Shown one piece after another: positions 1 through 12,379 of a DNA stretch of 64,000 nt. The notes under the pieces are model-generated. The model was given only the letters and a program-made list of their open reading frames with translations. It searched no databases and had not been told where the DNA came from. The translations under genes were made by a program, and so were the position numbers. Within the stretch, counting starts at the first letter, position 1, and each line of letters begins with the position of its first letter. Source of the DNA: Nemertoderma westbladi (lineage: Eukaryota; Xenacoelomorpha; Nemertodermatida; Nemertodermatidae); NCBI GenBank assembly GCA_032718475.1, contig JAUCBJ010000852.1, positions 1 to 64,000 of the forward strand. The letters run 5' to 3'.

Positions 1-623
1 TCTCATAACCTGATTTTGTGATACAGTCGCACAATTTTAATTTGTATCTCATAACTGGGCCTCGTGCTGCGCGAAGGCCCCACGAACGTGTATCCTAGTG
101 GACCATCGAATCCTTTGACAATCAGTGAATAACTACTACCCACAGCCGCTCCACTCCCCACTCCCATCTCTCTCTCTCTCTCACAAACTCAGCTGTCCTA
201 CCAAACTAATGTGTTCTATACTATCTCCCTATAGAACCTGTTGTATTACATCTAACCAATATTAGTTAACTTATCTACCTTCATGAAGGGCCTATGATTT
301 CGATGGTTACACCAAATAATTCCACTCTGCTACTAATGACTCACCAGCAGATATCTTTTCCAGCGGCCTTCATTGATTGGCTAAATTCTTGGCTATCATT
401 TGGTTACATGTTCTGCTGTGCCGCCTATTAGCAAACCAACAACAATATCCTGTACATTATTACTGTTCTGGGTTTGTGTATTGCATTATTTTATATATAT
501 CTAATCTGCTAATGGCCTCAATGTGTAGATCAATGCGCGATCGGACCACTTTTCTTCATATTTGTTTAGGCCTAAGGCAGCAACCCAGGTAGCATACTGT
601 AACCGCATTTATATTTATTTATA
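1..623. other. No gene seen; CT microsatellite
   Basis: I see no supported coding region. A (CT)n run lies at about 167-181. The 16-base word CTCGTGCTGCGCGAAG near position 61 recurs near 18,827, which suggests a dispersed repeat family, but I cannot define its ends. Confidence 0.5.
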
Positions 624-3523
624 TTAATTAATTGCTTTGATTTTAGGTGTAAGCGTAAGTACTTTGTAAACATAGGCCTGTCTACCTGTCACATAGGCCT
701 GTCTTTTTATATGCCTGTATAGTAAAATTCTGAGAATATATGATCGGAGAATATATGATGAGAATATAGGCTTCAGTTTGTTGTAAAATAGGTCGTATAT
801 CTGTAGCTTAGATAGATCTAGTATAGTGCAACCGATGAACACGCCCTGATTTAGGCAAACAGCCTCTTTAGTGAAAGTATGACCACTCAAGTTGGGGGTA
901 AAGACAACAAACGATTCGTGGTTGGGCTTGGCTAAGAGCAAATCGCATTGTTCGTCGCTATTGCATAACCTGAAAGAAACGCAGTCTCTAACCTTTTGGA
1001 GGCATTTCCCATACAAGGCATTGTTCATCAACTTATAAAATAGGACCTCGAATGGGTTATTTGCTGACTGTCTTTTATTTGTATTAAAACTAATGTAGTC
1101 CTTGAAAATATATTTTTGTGAGAAAGAGTAGACCCTGTGTACTTGTGTAAGTTTAAGACCGAGCTTCAAATAGAGCTGAAGTAGCTTAATATGGATACCG
1201 TATTCAACCTTATTAAACTGATGTAGTAGTAGCTTAGTACAGGTATCGTTGTATGGTCTACAGGTAGCCGTATTGGTGAGATTGTAATGCTCCCAAAGAT
1301 CTTCCATGTATTCGCTAAGACAGGATTTAGGGACTGACATCTTCTCCGCTCCTAGAGGCAGATCGGCGGTCAAATCGTGAATTTCTTTCAGGTAATGTAG
1401 ATCAACTATGCAATAATAACCAGTGTCCCCACTCGCGTCTACTGTAGCTAGGTCTATGGGGGTAGTTACGAGTTAAATATTAGTGTAGGGAAGTTTCTGG
1501 CTCAGGGCACAGCCGTATAGGTTATTCGCATCAATGGGAATTCGATATTTCTCAGGGAGACTGGAGTCGTAGTCGGGTTTATCGGGGATATTTGCGTCTA
1601 CGGAATGTGTATTCAAGAATACTAGACCACCCCTAATATTTGTTTCAAAGTCCGAGTAGATGGAAGCGTCTGATAGTAATTGAATTTCTGATTGCGTGAA
1701 TTTCAGGGCCGCGTCGTAAGTTAATCCCGGGGCAGTGAAGTGCATTACGGGTTCGAGTCCATAATTAGTAAGACAGAGGGATCGGAACTGCTCGAAAGTA
1801 TCAGCCAATAGGGTAACGTCTAGAACCAAATAGCCAATCATATAGTCGAAGATTGTTGCGCAGTTTAATTCATCCCAAGTAGTAAGCGCGTGCTGATAGT
1901 TGTCTGCGCTACATTGTTCCAATTTGAGATCATTATAGAAGCTTTCTATTGGGGGGAGGGTAGTTTCGTGTAGGTTTGAAATATTTTGAATGTAAGAATA
2001 TGGGAATACGCCCTTGTTTTTTATTGTGTTATCGCTAATGTTGGGGTAGAGTTGGGTCATTTGAGCTAGTGTATGGGGTATGGCTGTTGCTAGGTTACTA
2101 GTGTTGCTAGTGAGATAACTACTCAGATTATCTAGGCTGGCAGTCATAAATTGATAGGAATCTAGAAAATTAATGGAGATACTTTCTTTAGCGTTGGCTG
2201 TTGGTGTACTCGGATCGATTGGAAAGCTAACTTTAAGGTGAATATAAGTTTCGGTGTTTTTTGTTATTACAGTCATTTTCCAGTGTGTTCTAGAACTATC
2301 GGTCATTCCTTCTTTTAGTAGTAAATGCATATCGAATTTCCTCAAGTTATGAAATATAATATAAAAATTATTCTGTTTTAGGGAAAGTTTCCTGTTGCAG
2401 CTGACGCAAGAAGCCCCTCGATACTCCCCGCTATAATGATCATGATCGCGGACTTTGGTGCTGAGATTGTCATTGAGGTTTAAATTATGAGAATCGGGGG
2501 TTAAATTACAGTTGCAGACGTAGCATTGTGTAGCGTTATTAAAGTCAGTTTGTTGGCTAGTAGTGAGTTGCATGGGGGCGTGCGTGTTTGTACTAGAAAT
2601 GGACCAATCATATAACTCCCTACAATGACTTTCCATAGCGGTTAGAAAGTCGCACATTACGTGGTTACTGCCATCGTCACGGAAAATTTGAACATCTGTT
2701 TTAGGAGGGTTAATTAATTTCTGATTTGGTACTGTATAAAAGGCTGCCGCGCTAGCTATATGTTTCTGTGGGAGTTTAATATTGTTTGTAGGTTCTAGAA
2801 TAGTTTCAATGTCGGCGTATATACAGAAAGGTGGGGATAGAGTCTTATCGTACCGGTCAAATTTAACCAAGAGATTTTCGGGCATATACTCGAGTTGGTG
2901 TTTACCCGTATAGCAGCGGTGTCGGTTTTCTTGCAATGATTTGACAGTGTAAAAGGCTCTGAGGCAGCGTTCGCAGTGCGTCTTGTTGCCTTTAGAAGTA
3001 GCTTCAGTATTTATTAATCTATCTATGTTAGTAATAGCTACGTAGTGGGCTGGGTTTTTGGTTGTGGCTTCGATAAATAATAAATTTAGTACAGTTTTAC
3101 CGGAACAGTACGCGCTATCTGGCTGACTTAGAATGGAGAGTTCTTCCGTATTACTCCAATAAAGAAGGTTTATACAGTATAAAGGGTTTGCTTTCAGAAA
3201 CTGGGGAATACCAGTTACTCTGTCCACCGGAAACTTAAATTGGAAAAATCAAACATGTTTAGGAAAGGAGTATACGTTGAAATTCTACTAATATTATTTT
3301 GTTTTCTATCAGTTTTCTTATAATTCGCGGCGGCCAATACTGCGTATTTAAAGCATTCCCCCAGCGGGCAGTCTACACTTACGGTACAATGTTTATTTAA
3401 TAATAATTTAGAATTATTGAAGTCTTGACCCTTTAAATAGGGGTTGCGTTGGGAACATGCAATCTCAATAGTTATTCGCTCGATAGTTATTATGCACCAA
3501 CCCGAGCTGAGGCAGAGACACAC
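624..3523 (-). pseudogene. Protein-primed DNA polymerase B (Polinton/adintovirus type), broken
   Basis: Replicative polymerase of a Polinton/Maverick or adintovirus-like element; this family copies its linear DNA from a terminal protein primer. Reading from 3523 downward, the N-terminal part carries an ECFKYAVLAA block. A CxxC...H..C zinc-like segment follows, then the exonuclease motif FCIYADIETI near 2840-2815. The palm motif A, DANNLYGCALSQKLP, lies near 1530-1485, and the Kx3NxxYG-type motif B, NNALYGKCLQKVRD, near 1030-990. Two breaks are visible: a frameshift near 3227 and one in-frame stop at 1473-1475, after which the same frame stays open to 624. The metal-binding YxDTDS motif C expected next is absent; the reading frame runs into unrelated sequence after about 780, so the 3' end is truncated. 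The gene is non-functional as it stands. Family assignment rests on motif order and on the flanking zinc-finger segment. Confidence 0.85.
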
Positions 3524-3554
3524 GCTTAACAGCTGATCGATACGATTGACGGCG

Positions 3555-4324
3555 CTAGAAAAACCAGTTATTAAAGTCGCTATTATTTAGAATTTGATTA
3601 TTGTTACCGCTAGATTTAAACCAGTTATTAAAGTCGCTATTATTTAGAATTTGATTATTGTTACCGCTAGATTTAAAACAGAATGATTCAATATGAAAAC
3701 CCTCGCTGGTTTCACGCTCCATTACGATATTGATGGTTAGCCAGACTCTTAAAAAAAGTTCCCAAAGCACTATGTAAATGGCTACTAATGTGTTCTTGAA
3801 TATGCGGAAAATTTTCATTTAAAGTTAGTTCAACGTCGAGTCTTGTTTCGGAGAGGTCATTGTTATAGGTAAACAGTCGTCCGTGTGCGCTTCCATTGGT
3901 GGGGGGGTTGAAAGGGATTGTTTGGGGAAATAGAGTTATAATCTCGCGAAGTTGAAGGTTCATTATTGGAGCTGCTGCCGCCGACTTGTTCTGGAGTAGA
4001 GTTGATGGGGGATGAGTGGGAGGTAGATGGAGTTTTGCGTTTCCGTGAAAAAAGACGAGTGTAGCATTCATGCTCAGTAAAGGACGATAGGGTGAGCGAA
4101 TCCCCGCAGCGGCAATCGGCTGGCTCGTTTACGTAACTAAATCCTGTTCCCCCCTGAGGACATGATACCAGATGGCCAACCAGCGTCTTCTTTGCTGAGG
4201 ACCAAGTCGGGCAACAGTCGCATCTATATTGCGCGAAATGAGTTTTAATATGGGATTTTAGATTATCACTCCGCATCTCTTTGTCGCAGATGGGGCAGCT
4301 GACTTTATTTGTTAATCTTGGCAT
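3555..4324 (-). pseudogene. Zinc-finger N-terminal part of the Polinton-like polymerase
   Basis: The first frame (4324 down to 3863) starts MPRLTNKVSCPIC and carries a C2H2 finger (CPICDKEMRSDNLKSHIKTH). A second cysteine cluster, CDCC...H..SC, and a third, CRCGD...ECY, follow. A Ser/Pro-rich linker comes next. Protein-like sequence then moves to another frame (RLFTYNNDLSETRLDVELTL, about 3880-3820) and back again near 3720, which implies at least two frameshifts. The segment lies directly upstream of, and is colinear with, the polymerase on the same strand. I infer that it is the N-terminus of the same gene; a separate upstream zinc-finger gene of the element is the alternative. Confidence 0.6.
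3561..3677. repeat. 57-bp tandem duplication
   Basis: A 57-bp unit beginning AAACCAGTTATTAAAGTCGC is present twice with period 57. On the minus strand it repeats a peptide with SSGNNNQILNNSDFNN inside the decayed polymerase N-terminal region, so it is an in-frame duplication in a coding relic. Confidence 0.85.
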
Positions 4325-4578
4325 CTTGAATCTAGAAATAAAAATTGTTTATTTGTAAAAATATAAAAAATACTGTATACTTGCTAAAAATAAAGTAAAA
4401 CAGTAGATATTAATCGGTTACTAGGCAACAATACTGCGTTTGTATAGTTAGTGTAGTAGTGTTAGTGTACCAGCTGCCAGATAGTGGCGATAACCAAGAC
4501 ACAATAGCGATGGCAGTTATTATTCGTGGAAAGAGGGTCTATAAACAGCAGTCAACAGTCAGTCAGTGCAGTAGTGCT
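4325..4578. other. AT-rich spacer upstream of the polymerase relic
   Basis: No coding signal. The stretch contains repeated TAGTGTTAGTGT-like and AGTCAGTCAGTGCAGTAG words, which could be remains of an element terminus. No terminal inverted repeat could be confirmed. Confidence 0.4.
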
Positions 4579-4827
4579 AATGTTGGGGTAGAGTTGGGTC
4601 ATTTGAGCTAGTGTATGGGGTATGGCTGTTGCTAGGTTACTATTATTTTTAGTGAGATAACTACTAAGATTATCTAGGCTGGCAGTCATAAATTGATAGG
4701 AATCTAGAAAATTAATGGAGATACTTTCTTTAGCGTTGGCTGTTGGTGTACTCGGATCGATTGGAAAGCTAACTTTAAGGTGAATATAAGTTTCGGTGTT
4801 TTTTGTTATTACAGTAATTTTCCAGTG
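4579..4827 (-). repeat. Second copy of a polymerase B segment
   Basis: These about 249 bases match 2037-2285 of the polymerase relic nearly base for base, with a few substitutions (a changed stretch near 4640 and single changes near 4670 and 4817). The copy has the same orientation as the polymerase and stops abruptly on both sides. It ends about 70 bases before the BEL/Pao gag start, so it marks a rearrangement breakpoint. Confidence 0.9.
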
Positions 4828-4895
4828 ATATTCCCTATAGACTTGATCATAATCCGAGGAATTTATATACCGATAACTCGATATTAAATAACACG

Positions 4896-7552
4896 ATGGC
4901 CCAAGAAAGTTTTACGCGTCAAATGGCTAGAACCGAAGCCCGTCAAGTGGTAAAGGTGGGAGAGATAGTCATGTTCAATGGAGATGAGATGAAATGGTTA
5001 CCTTTTAAGGAATATTACAAAGATAACATACAGAACTCTGTACTATCTAATGGAGAGAAACTTAGATTATTCCTCATCGAGTGCTTGGAAGGATCTCCCA
5101 AGTTAATGGCGTTAAAGTTTATTGGACATCCAGAAGGATTAAGACAAGTTTGGGATACACTAAACATCAGGTATGGTAATAGGACTAACATAGCTAGGTA
5201 TTTATATGCGAAATTAATGGCGCCCCGAAAGTTTCTTAGCAGCGGGATTATAGAGTTTTTCCGACGAGATTCAGGAGATCTGTAGACAACTAGATTGGTT
5301 AGGTAAGTCTCATGAATACCAGAATTCTATGGTTGTAGGAGCCTTAGCATCTAATTTGCCCAAGGGCGGAGTAGGTACACACACGCTGGGACAAGACAGT
5401 GTTATATATGATGGAACAACAACGAAGAGATCCTACCATGGCTGATCTCATGTCATTCTTAGATGGAGAGGTAAAATTACAGCTCCTAAAGCAGTCCAGA
5501 GAGAAGACACCGGAAAATAAGGTAAGTGAGAAACCCGTTTCTAGGAGAAAGGTAATACCAGTGTGTTATACAGACGACGGCGAAAGCCAGGCTTCTCAAG
5601 AGGAAGACAGCGGGAAAGACACTGCAAGATCTTACTATGACAACACAGCGCCTAAGGACGTAAGTAAATTCAAGTCTCGAACCAATGACAGGAGAGAACA
5701 GGTAAGAAAAACTCCTCCTACGTCTCCTAAGAGAATTCATGTAGGAAAGCCCGAAGAAAGAACGAGTGTGCACAACGTTACTCAAAGTAAGGTAAGTAAC
5801 ATCAAACCAAAATGTGTGCTGTGCGACGGGCCCCACCGTTTAAGTGTGTGTGATGAATTCCTAAGGAAATCATTAAAGGATAGACGGGAAGTCATGTGGG
5901 ATAAGTGGTTGTGTTATAATTGCCTCAGACAAGGACACCAACGGCGAACCTGTTACTCCGACGCAAGGTATGCGAAGTGCGACGCAAAACATCATCTCTT
6001 GTTGCACACTGAATTCGAACGAAACAGCCCGAGTCAGGTAAGTGAGTCCAAACTACATGTCCAATTCAGTGATGTGAACGACACTGACCAAAGTTCTGAG
6101 ATGGAAGGATTCTATACGGACGAATTCTCCGACGAAAACGAATCCTGTTACCTGATAAATACCGCAGTGTATCGAGCACTTACGTATGAAAAGGACACTG
6201 ACAGCGAGCTCCCCCTAACTACTTCTGACCGACAACCATCTTGGAAAGCACCAACTTCCAATGTAGGAATCCGAGAATTTCCTGTAGTACAGTTAAGGGT
6301 CCACGGACCTAAAAGGAGTTATATAGTGAACGCCCTCCTTGACTCCGGTAGCACAGGAACATTCATCGACAAAGAACTAGCCGAAGACATATTTGCTGGA
6401 CAACCCAAGTTCCAAACTAAGTTAAACATGTCAGGAATTATGCAGGTTTGGAAATCTACAGTAATAGCGGATTATTATGTAGGTGCGTTGTCCACCCCAC
6501 AGGATGAACTAGGAGAACATAGTATAAGGTCAGTAAAAATGGTGGCGATAAAGAACTTTGCTACCAGACAAGTAGAACCTTATAACTGGGATGAGGACGA
6601 TTCCACCCAGCAGCTTAATATACCTAGATTCAACACAGATTACCCTGGAGTGCAAATACTCATCGGCCAAAATGCGCATGAAGCGCTTGAGACATTGGAG
6701 AAACGGCCTGCTCAACCGCAACCATTACAAGTCTATGCGGGAAGAACTAGAGTAGGTTGGTACTTTACTGGCCCTTCTCGTAGAACTCTTATGGAAAGAT
6801 TACCAAAAGAACAGGTATATCAATTAAGTGAACGGGAAGTGGAGAGCATTGAAGTTGACGACCCAACTGAGGGAACACCATACTCCTCAGATAATGACGA
6901 TATTAACTCCAATGTAGATCAATGGAGACATTGCCCCGAGACGATTAATCTAGCCGACATCGCTTCCAGAGTAGCAACTCATCAAGAACTGACAGATACT
7001 CCAGACTGGTTAGGTAGACCCGACTTCCTAAGTAAAGAAGATGAATGGCCCCCCCATCTTACCACGGCTGAGATTAGACAAGCCAAGGGAGCGGAGAAAG
7101 TCAAACCTAAATCCTGGACGAGTAAATCAAGGTTATTTAAACCCGTGATAGATCTGTCTGTACTACACATAGCCAGGGATGACGCTGTGGATCTAAGCTT
7201 CCCCACCGCGAACCGATCTGTTGTGGAGATCAGAGAGAGAGACTGGAGATCTGGAACACCAGACGTCTCGCCGGGACTCTCACCTCTCCTGCCGGGAGCG
7301 ATGGACCACTATAGATCCTGGAATCGGCTTTGTAAGGCCGTCGTGTATTTGAAGCGATGTTTCTATCGTCACTATTCCAGGACGAAGAGGAAACCGGGAA
7401 TTGTCTTCGAGACACAGCAGCTCAATCGCCCAGTTGGTCGTTTATGTTTACTGGAAAGAGACAGAGAACTCTCCGGAAACTATGGAAGGCAAGATACTCT
7501 TCCCACGACCACCTCCCTAATCCAACAAACATCTAGGGACTCCCCAACTTAA
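4896..7552 (+). pseudogene. BEL/Pao LTR retrotransposon gag-pol, internally deleted
   Basis: The first frame (4896-5285) is a DUF1759-type gag start (FNGDEMKWLPFKEYYKD). Frameshifts near 5262 and 5386 separate it from a 717-codon frame (5399-7552). That frame continues gag, then has a cysteine-rich nucleic-acid-binding region (CVLCDGPHRLSVCDEF, then CYNCLRQGHQRRTC) near 5815-5960. A retropepsin-like domain follows, with catalytic DSGSTGTFID near 6340. After the protease the frame goes straight to the segment that normally lies between RNase H and integrase (CPETINLADIASR...WLGRPDFL, about 6930-7030). The reverse transcriptase and RNase H core are therefore missing. No H2C2 or integrase core follows. 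Several consensus donor-like GGTAAGT words occur inside the frame. The element is dead; the upstream flank is Polinton-derived sequence and no matching 5' LTR is seen. Confidence 0.85.
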
Positions 7553-7935
7553 CAATGGCTGGAGTGGGTGTGTGACTATATTTTATATTTGTTTTTATTA
7601 TTTTATATTTATGTAAGTATTATTGTGTAATTTTATTATAATCGTTTTCTTAAATTTTATTTAGTAGAATGTTATTTTAGCGATTATTTAGTAGATTAGT
7701 GCAATATATATTCGCGTTTATTACTTAATTACTTATATATTATATATTTAGTGCGATGGCGAGAAATAATTCTTTTTCGTTGTCGTGGTGTAGCTACATG
7801 TTGGCGAAAACACAGCGGCGACGGTACATCGGCGCTGAGAATCTCGCACTGTCCGGGGGCAGAGAGGGGTAGGCAGCGACGCCCGCTCGCCTAAATATAA
7901 ACTCATTATAATATGGATAAACTTATATAGCAGAT
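7553..7935. other. AT-rich non-coding stretch, possible LTR remnant
   Basis: This stretch follows the BEL/Pao frame. It is AT-rich to about 7755 and then GC-richer. It could be 3' untranslated region or LTR of that element, but no second copy exists in the window to prove an LTR. Confidence 0.3.
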
Positions 7936-9520
7936 ATGATTGAGTTGATAGAAGATGATCTTGGTATCAGGGAGCGATATACTCTACCTTTACAAGCGTT
8001 TGTTGATAACTTGATACGCGGCGACGCTGGTCCAACTACTACGGAGGACGATGGTCGTTATATCGAACCGCCAATGTCCTGGGAGCAACTTGCGCATGGG
8101 TTGGACTGTAGAAAATTCACCGCTCGCTGTGCGCGTCGTAAATGGTACGTATATGGACTTCTTAACTACTGGTCATCCTATCGACCTACACGATACGAAC
8201 GATATAGACACCAAAAGGGAAATGGTTTTATTTAAATATCATACCCAGCGGAAGCGGAACGATAAACTGAGACTCGAACACGAAAATTCTATTCGAAACC
8301 GACTCGAAAGTGAAGATGTTGAAGAGCCGGATAAACGCAGCGACTTCACCAAATATCTGTAATTCTTGAGAGAAACATATCTCGATATTACCAGTCAACA
8401 GAATCTAGAAACTCGATATCCTCAAGGTATACATCATGACTGCATGGTAGAACTCAAACGGCTCTATTCCACTATGATGTATCTTACCGCCGATCAACCG
8501 CTACCTGTTGTACCGGATAGCTTCGAACAGATGGAGGAATATTGTAAGCTGGAGAAAGATCACTCGCGTTTCCCCTACAAGACGTGCGTCTTTGGTATTA
8601 TTGCGATGAATGCCCTAGACCCAACCAACAAACGGAAAGACCTAAACATCCGCGGAGACGTTGCACTAAACACGGTTTTACTCGCTATACTTGCGGGAGT
8701 TTCGAGCGAAATTTGTTTGACGTATCACCTACGCTCGTTCGACTCAGACGATCCTTAAATAAACCAATGATCAGAGTTTCGGAATACTAGATCAGACCTC
8801 CTGATTCCCTAGTGAGACCTCAGACTCTTGATCCTATTAGTATGACGGATCCTCCTGAGCTGTACTCACTGTTCAAAGATCTAGTGTTACCTGAACAATT
8901 AGTTGGTGGCACCCCGGTTGTGGGCTTCCTAGATATTAGCCCATCCTACCTAGCTGGATTGGGACGCGGACATTTAATATCGCCGTTTAACCCTTACCAT
9001 CGTCCCGGTTTAACACCGATACAACCTGTCACCAAAGTGGCGGAGAGCGTTGTACCAAATGAGTTAGACGCTATTCTTCAAAAGATCAGAAAAGGAACTT
9101 ACGCTTGTTCAGATAAACGTAAATTGCACTAGCAAGTCCAAGCAGTAATCAAAGTAACTTTATCTCAGTTCGATCGGGAAATCCAGAATCTCTAAGAAGT
9201 TATCGAACTTGGACGACCCTATTCTCCGCGAGAATTTTTGGACAGACACATCCAACGACAAGCGGAGGAAAATCAGCTCGAGGAGAAGCATATCGAAATG
9301 GACGAGACACCGACCGTAACCCTAAACCTTCTGACGCAATTGTATTACACCCTTTGCCCAGGAGTTATAGCCCTCCTAGTAAAGTGGCTCGCCCCAAAGA
9401 GAAAAGGACTCTCGCTAGCCTCAAAAAACTGCGTAAACGCCGTCCGCGCAAGAAAGACTGACTGTTTAGAGTATTTTTATATTTTAGAAACTGTGATTTT
9501 TTATATTTTATAGAATTAAA
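7936..9520 (+). pseudogene. Broken coding region, unrecognised
   Basis: Several adjacent plus-strand frames look like protein rather than noise. A start at 7936 (MIELIEDDLGIRERYTLPLQ) shifts frame near 8050-8100 into a frame that runs, through one in-frame stop near 8360, to 8758. Another piece (8812-9132) contains PEQLVGGTPVVGFLDISPSY. After two stops, a tail (9238-9460) is charged and then basic. Base composition is more balanced than the flanks and amino-acid usage is protein-like. I do not recognise the family. It could be a gene of the neighbouring Polinton-like relic on the opposite strand, or of another virus-like element. Confidence 0.4.
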
Positions 9521-10748
9521 TCCCATTTTCTGGGAGCGGTGTAAAAGCTTTTGCGAGATGTAACTGGCCCTTTTTCTCCGCAATCCAGTTTTCCCTCAAT
9601 GCGCTCAAATACTCTAAAACTGCCTTGCTTGAGTGATGCATTCTGCTGGCTGATTGGCTGATTTGCTGTACGGGTATGGCCTCTTTGTTCTGTTCGATTA
9701 ACCAATCAGAACAATGATCGACCAATCAGAGCGATTTAGCCTTGTGTGGGCTATGGGCTGCAAAAACCCGAATAGTTCGGCATTTAGACATTCGTGGAAC
9801 CTACAGAATCTGGAGTTCTGCCAATGAGAGCTTTTTCTCTTTGTGTTGAAAGCTACCTACAACAGCCCACAGGTTTCAGTGTGTTGTTTTTCCTGATGCC
9901 ACGAACATCGGCTATGGAGTTATTCTATGTTTCAGACGTTAGCAAAACATTAGAACGGCTTTGATTACCAGAACGTATAACCGTTATCAAGTCAAGTCAA
10001 GTCAATCCTGCCACATCCTGCCTGTCAACTGCATTATATACACACCGCATTATTTTACTGCTATTTACTGTCAGTGTTTATTAATTGTATCTGTTGATGG
10101 AATATCGTGATATTTGGATAATATCGATAAATAATCACAAACCCCCATCTTTTGATATACTGAAGGTAAGAGACAGGTTACATATAGTAATTGCGACTCA
10201 TATGATATTGGTTTTGAAGTGAATCTAATGCTATTTCATAGGCACTACATGGGTCAATTGCTGTTCTCTTTATATGTGACTAAAATTTGTGAAGGTCGGC
10301 AGATCAGTGTGCAGTATTGTGCGGTACCGGTAGTGTGCATGACTGTGACAGATAACGAAGCATCTCCTAAAGAATGCGCCTTATACGTGAATCATTAGCC
10401 ATCCCGTTGTGTTTAGTATAAGTCATAACTCTGTTTACATATTTAGAGCGCCACGTCCTAAAGGAACTGTTAATATTTCCCGAAAGTGAATAATATTTGT
10501 CAGAGATTATATATTAACGATCAATTGAATATTACAGTAGGCTTACACCGCAATAAGGTCAAAGCTTCCGAATCCAGTCTCCCGGGTATATCCAGCGGGT
10601 GAATGGTCGCGCATAGGCTGGCTTCGGCTAATGTAGTGTTTATTTGTATCAAATACTTGTCATAGGCTAAAGTCGATTTACAAACTAAAAGACACCTAAA
10701 TTAGGCGGGTTAAACTGCCTAAGGTCTAAAAGCGCGAACAGATTGTAA
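9521..10748. other. No gene seen
   Basis: Mixed sequence without supported coding frames. An ACCAATCAGA word is repeated near 9700 and 9720, and GTCAAGTCAAGTCAA occurs near 9990. Part of it is probably the left flank of the following piggyBac relic, whose left terminus I could not find. Confidence 0.4.
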
Positions 10749-12379
10749 TCAAGAAGCATCACAACCTTCTTCTAAGAAAGCAAAGACAACGATTAATTGG
10801 AGATCAGGGTCTCTTGAAAGGTCTGAAGAAGACAAGATGTTCAAAGGTGATTCTAAATTAGGAGATGAGTATTTGGTTCTTGATACTCCCACAAAACTCT
10901 TCCTTAAGTTCTTCCCTCCAGATCTCATTGAACATATTACAGAGCAGAGCAACTTGTTTTCTGTACAGAAGAGTTGTTCTAACTCGAGCGGCAAACAAAC
11001 AAAACCGTTAAATGTGAAAGTGGAAGAAATGGAGCAGTTCATTGGAACTTGTATTATAATGTCGATAATCTGTGTTCCAAATATTAGAAGATATTGGTCA
11101 CCACAGATTCGTATAAACGCAATAGCTGATATAATGACGTTGAAATGTTGGGAAAATATAAAGCAGAACCTACACTTTAATGACAACTCAGTTATTAACT
11201 ATTCAAACTTAGATCCATTATTTAAAATACGCCCAGTGTTGGAGAGAGTTCGTAACGAATTTGCAAAGGTACCTAAAGAGCACAAACTGTTGGTTGATGA
11301 ACAAGTCATCCCTTTTAAGGGGAAGAGTCAATTAAAACGCTACAATCCTCATAAAGGAAGCCTCATAAATGGGGTTATGTTATGTACATGTTATGCGGCA
11401 CTTCTGGATTTGCATATGAACTCGAATTCAGTGCAGGTAAAGTTGAGATGATACCTGAGGAGGACATTGGAGCCAGTGGAAATGTAGTAATTCGTCTCTG
11501 TCGTTCTATTACTCATAACGTCAACCATCAGGTGTACTTTGATAATTGGTTCTCCAGTATAACCTTAGTACAGACCTTAGCTAAGAGAGGAATACTTTGT
11601 CTTGGAACCGTTCGAAGCGATCGTTTAAAGGGCTGTATAATGAAAGATGAAATGAAACTTCGGGGAAGTTATGAGGAGAAAGTATGTGATGTCGATGGCG
11701 AGACTATTAGTTGTGTTTAAGTGGAAGGATAATAAAATTGTTCATTTTATCTCATCTTTTGTTGGTGTAAAACCCGCCACTACTGTTCAACGATGGAGCA
11801 AATCAGAGAGACAGAAGATAGATATATCGAGCCCTGCTGTGGTTGGGGAGTACAACCAGCACATGGGAGGGGTAGACCTTCTGGATTCCCTTATAGGGTT
11901 GTATCGTTGTCGAATTAGATCAAGAAAGTACTACATGAGTCTTTTTTCACCTGATAGATCTAGTTATAGTCAATGCATGGATATTGCACCGCCGAATTTG
12001 CGAACAGAATGGCGAAAATATCAGATATAATCACCTGTGTGATTTCAAGCGAGAAATTGGGATAGTCTTATGTAATGCCGGAAAAGCTACAACCAGTGGT
12101 AGTAAGAGAGGTCGACCAAGTACGACGGTGGAGGAGTCAACGATCATGAAGCGACGCAGAGGTCCAGTAGCTGTTGTACCTGTAAAGGAAATTCGATTGG
12201 ATGGTTTGAATCACTGGCCTGTGTGGGCACGGGATCAGGAAACAACTAAGAGTGTTCGGGGCCGCTGTAAATACCCACATTGCAAGGCTGCAACATTTAT
12301 ATCATGCAACAAGTGCCATGTGAACTTGTGTCTTAATGGTGATCGAAATTGCTTCAAACTTTTTCACACTGAACAATGA
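10749..12379 (+). pseudogene. piggyBac-type transposase, frameshifted (first lineage)
   Basis: DDE transposase of the piggyBac superfamily, which excises at TTAA sites without footprints. The frame in use at 10837 is open upstream to about 10741 and runs to 11451. Protein continuity then moves to the frame of 11382-11720, to 11671-12030, and to 11984-12379, so three frameshifts break one original gene. The core aspartates are visible in LLVDEQVIPFKG (near 11295), QVYFDNWFSS (near 11535) and HMGGVDLLDSL (near 11870). A C-terminal cysteine-rich finger (CKYPHCKAATFISCNKCHVNLC, near 12270-12335) is retained. Total size is about 520 codons, usual for the family. It is non-autonomous now. Confidence 0.88.

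Noticed and set aside
7556..7900. 3' LTR of the BEL/Pao element
   Set aside because: No matching upstream LTR, no clear TG...CA ends and no target duplication; left as a possibility only.
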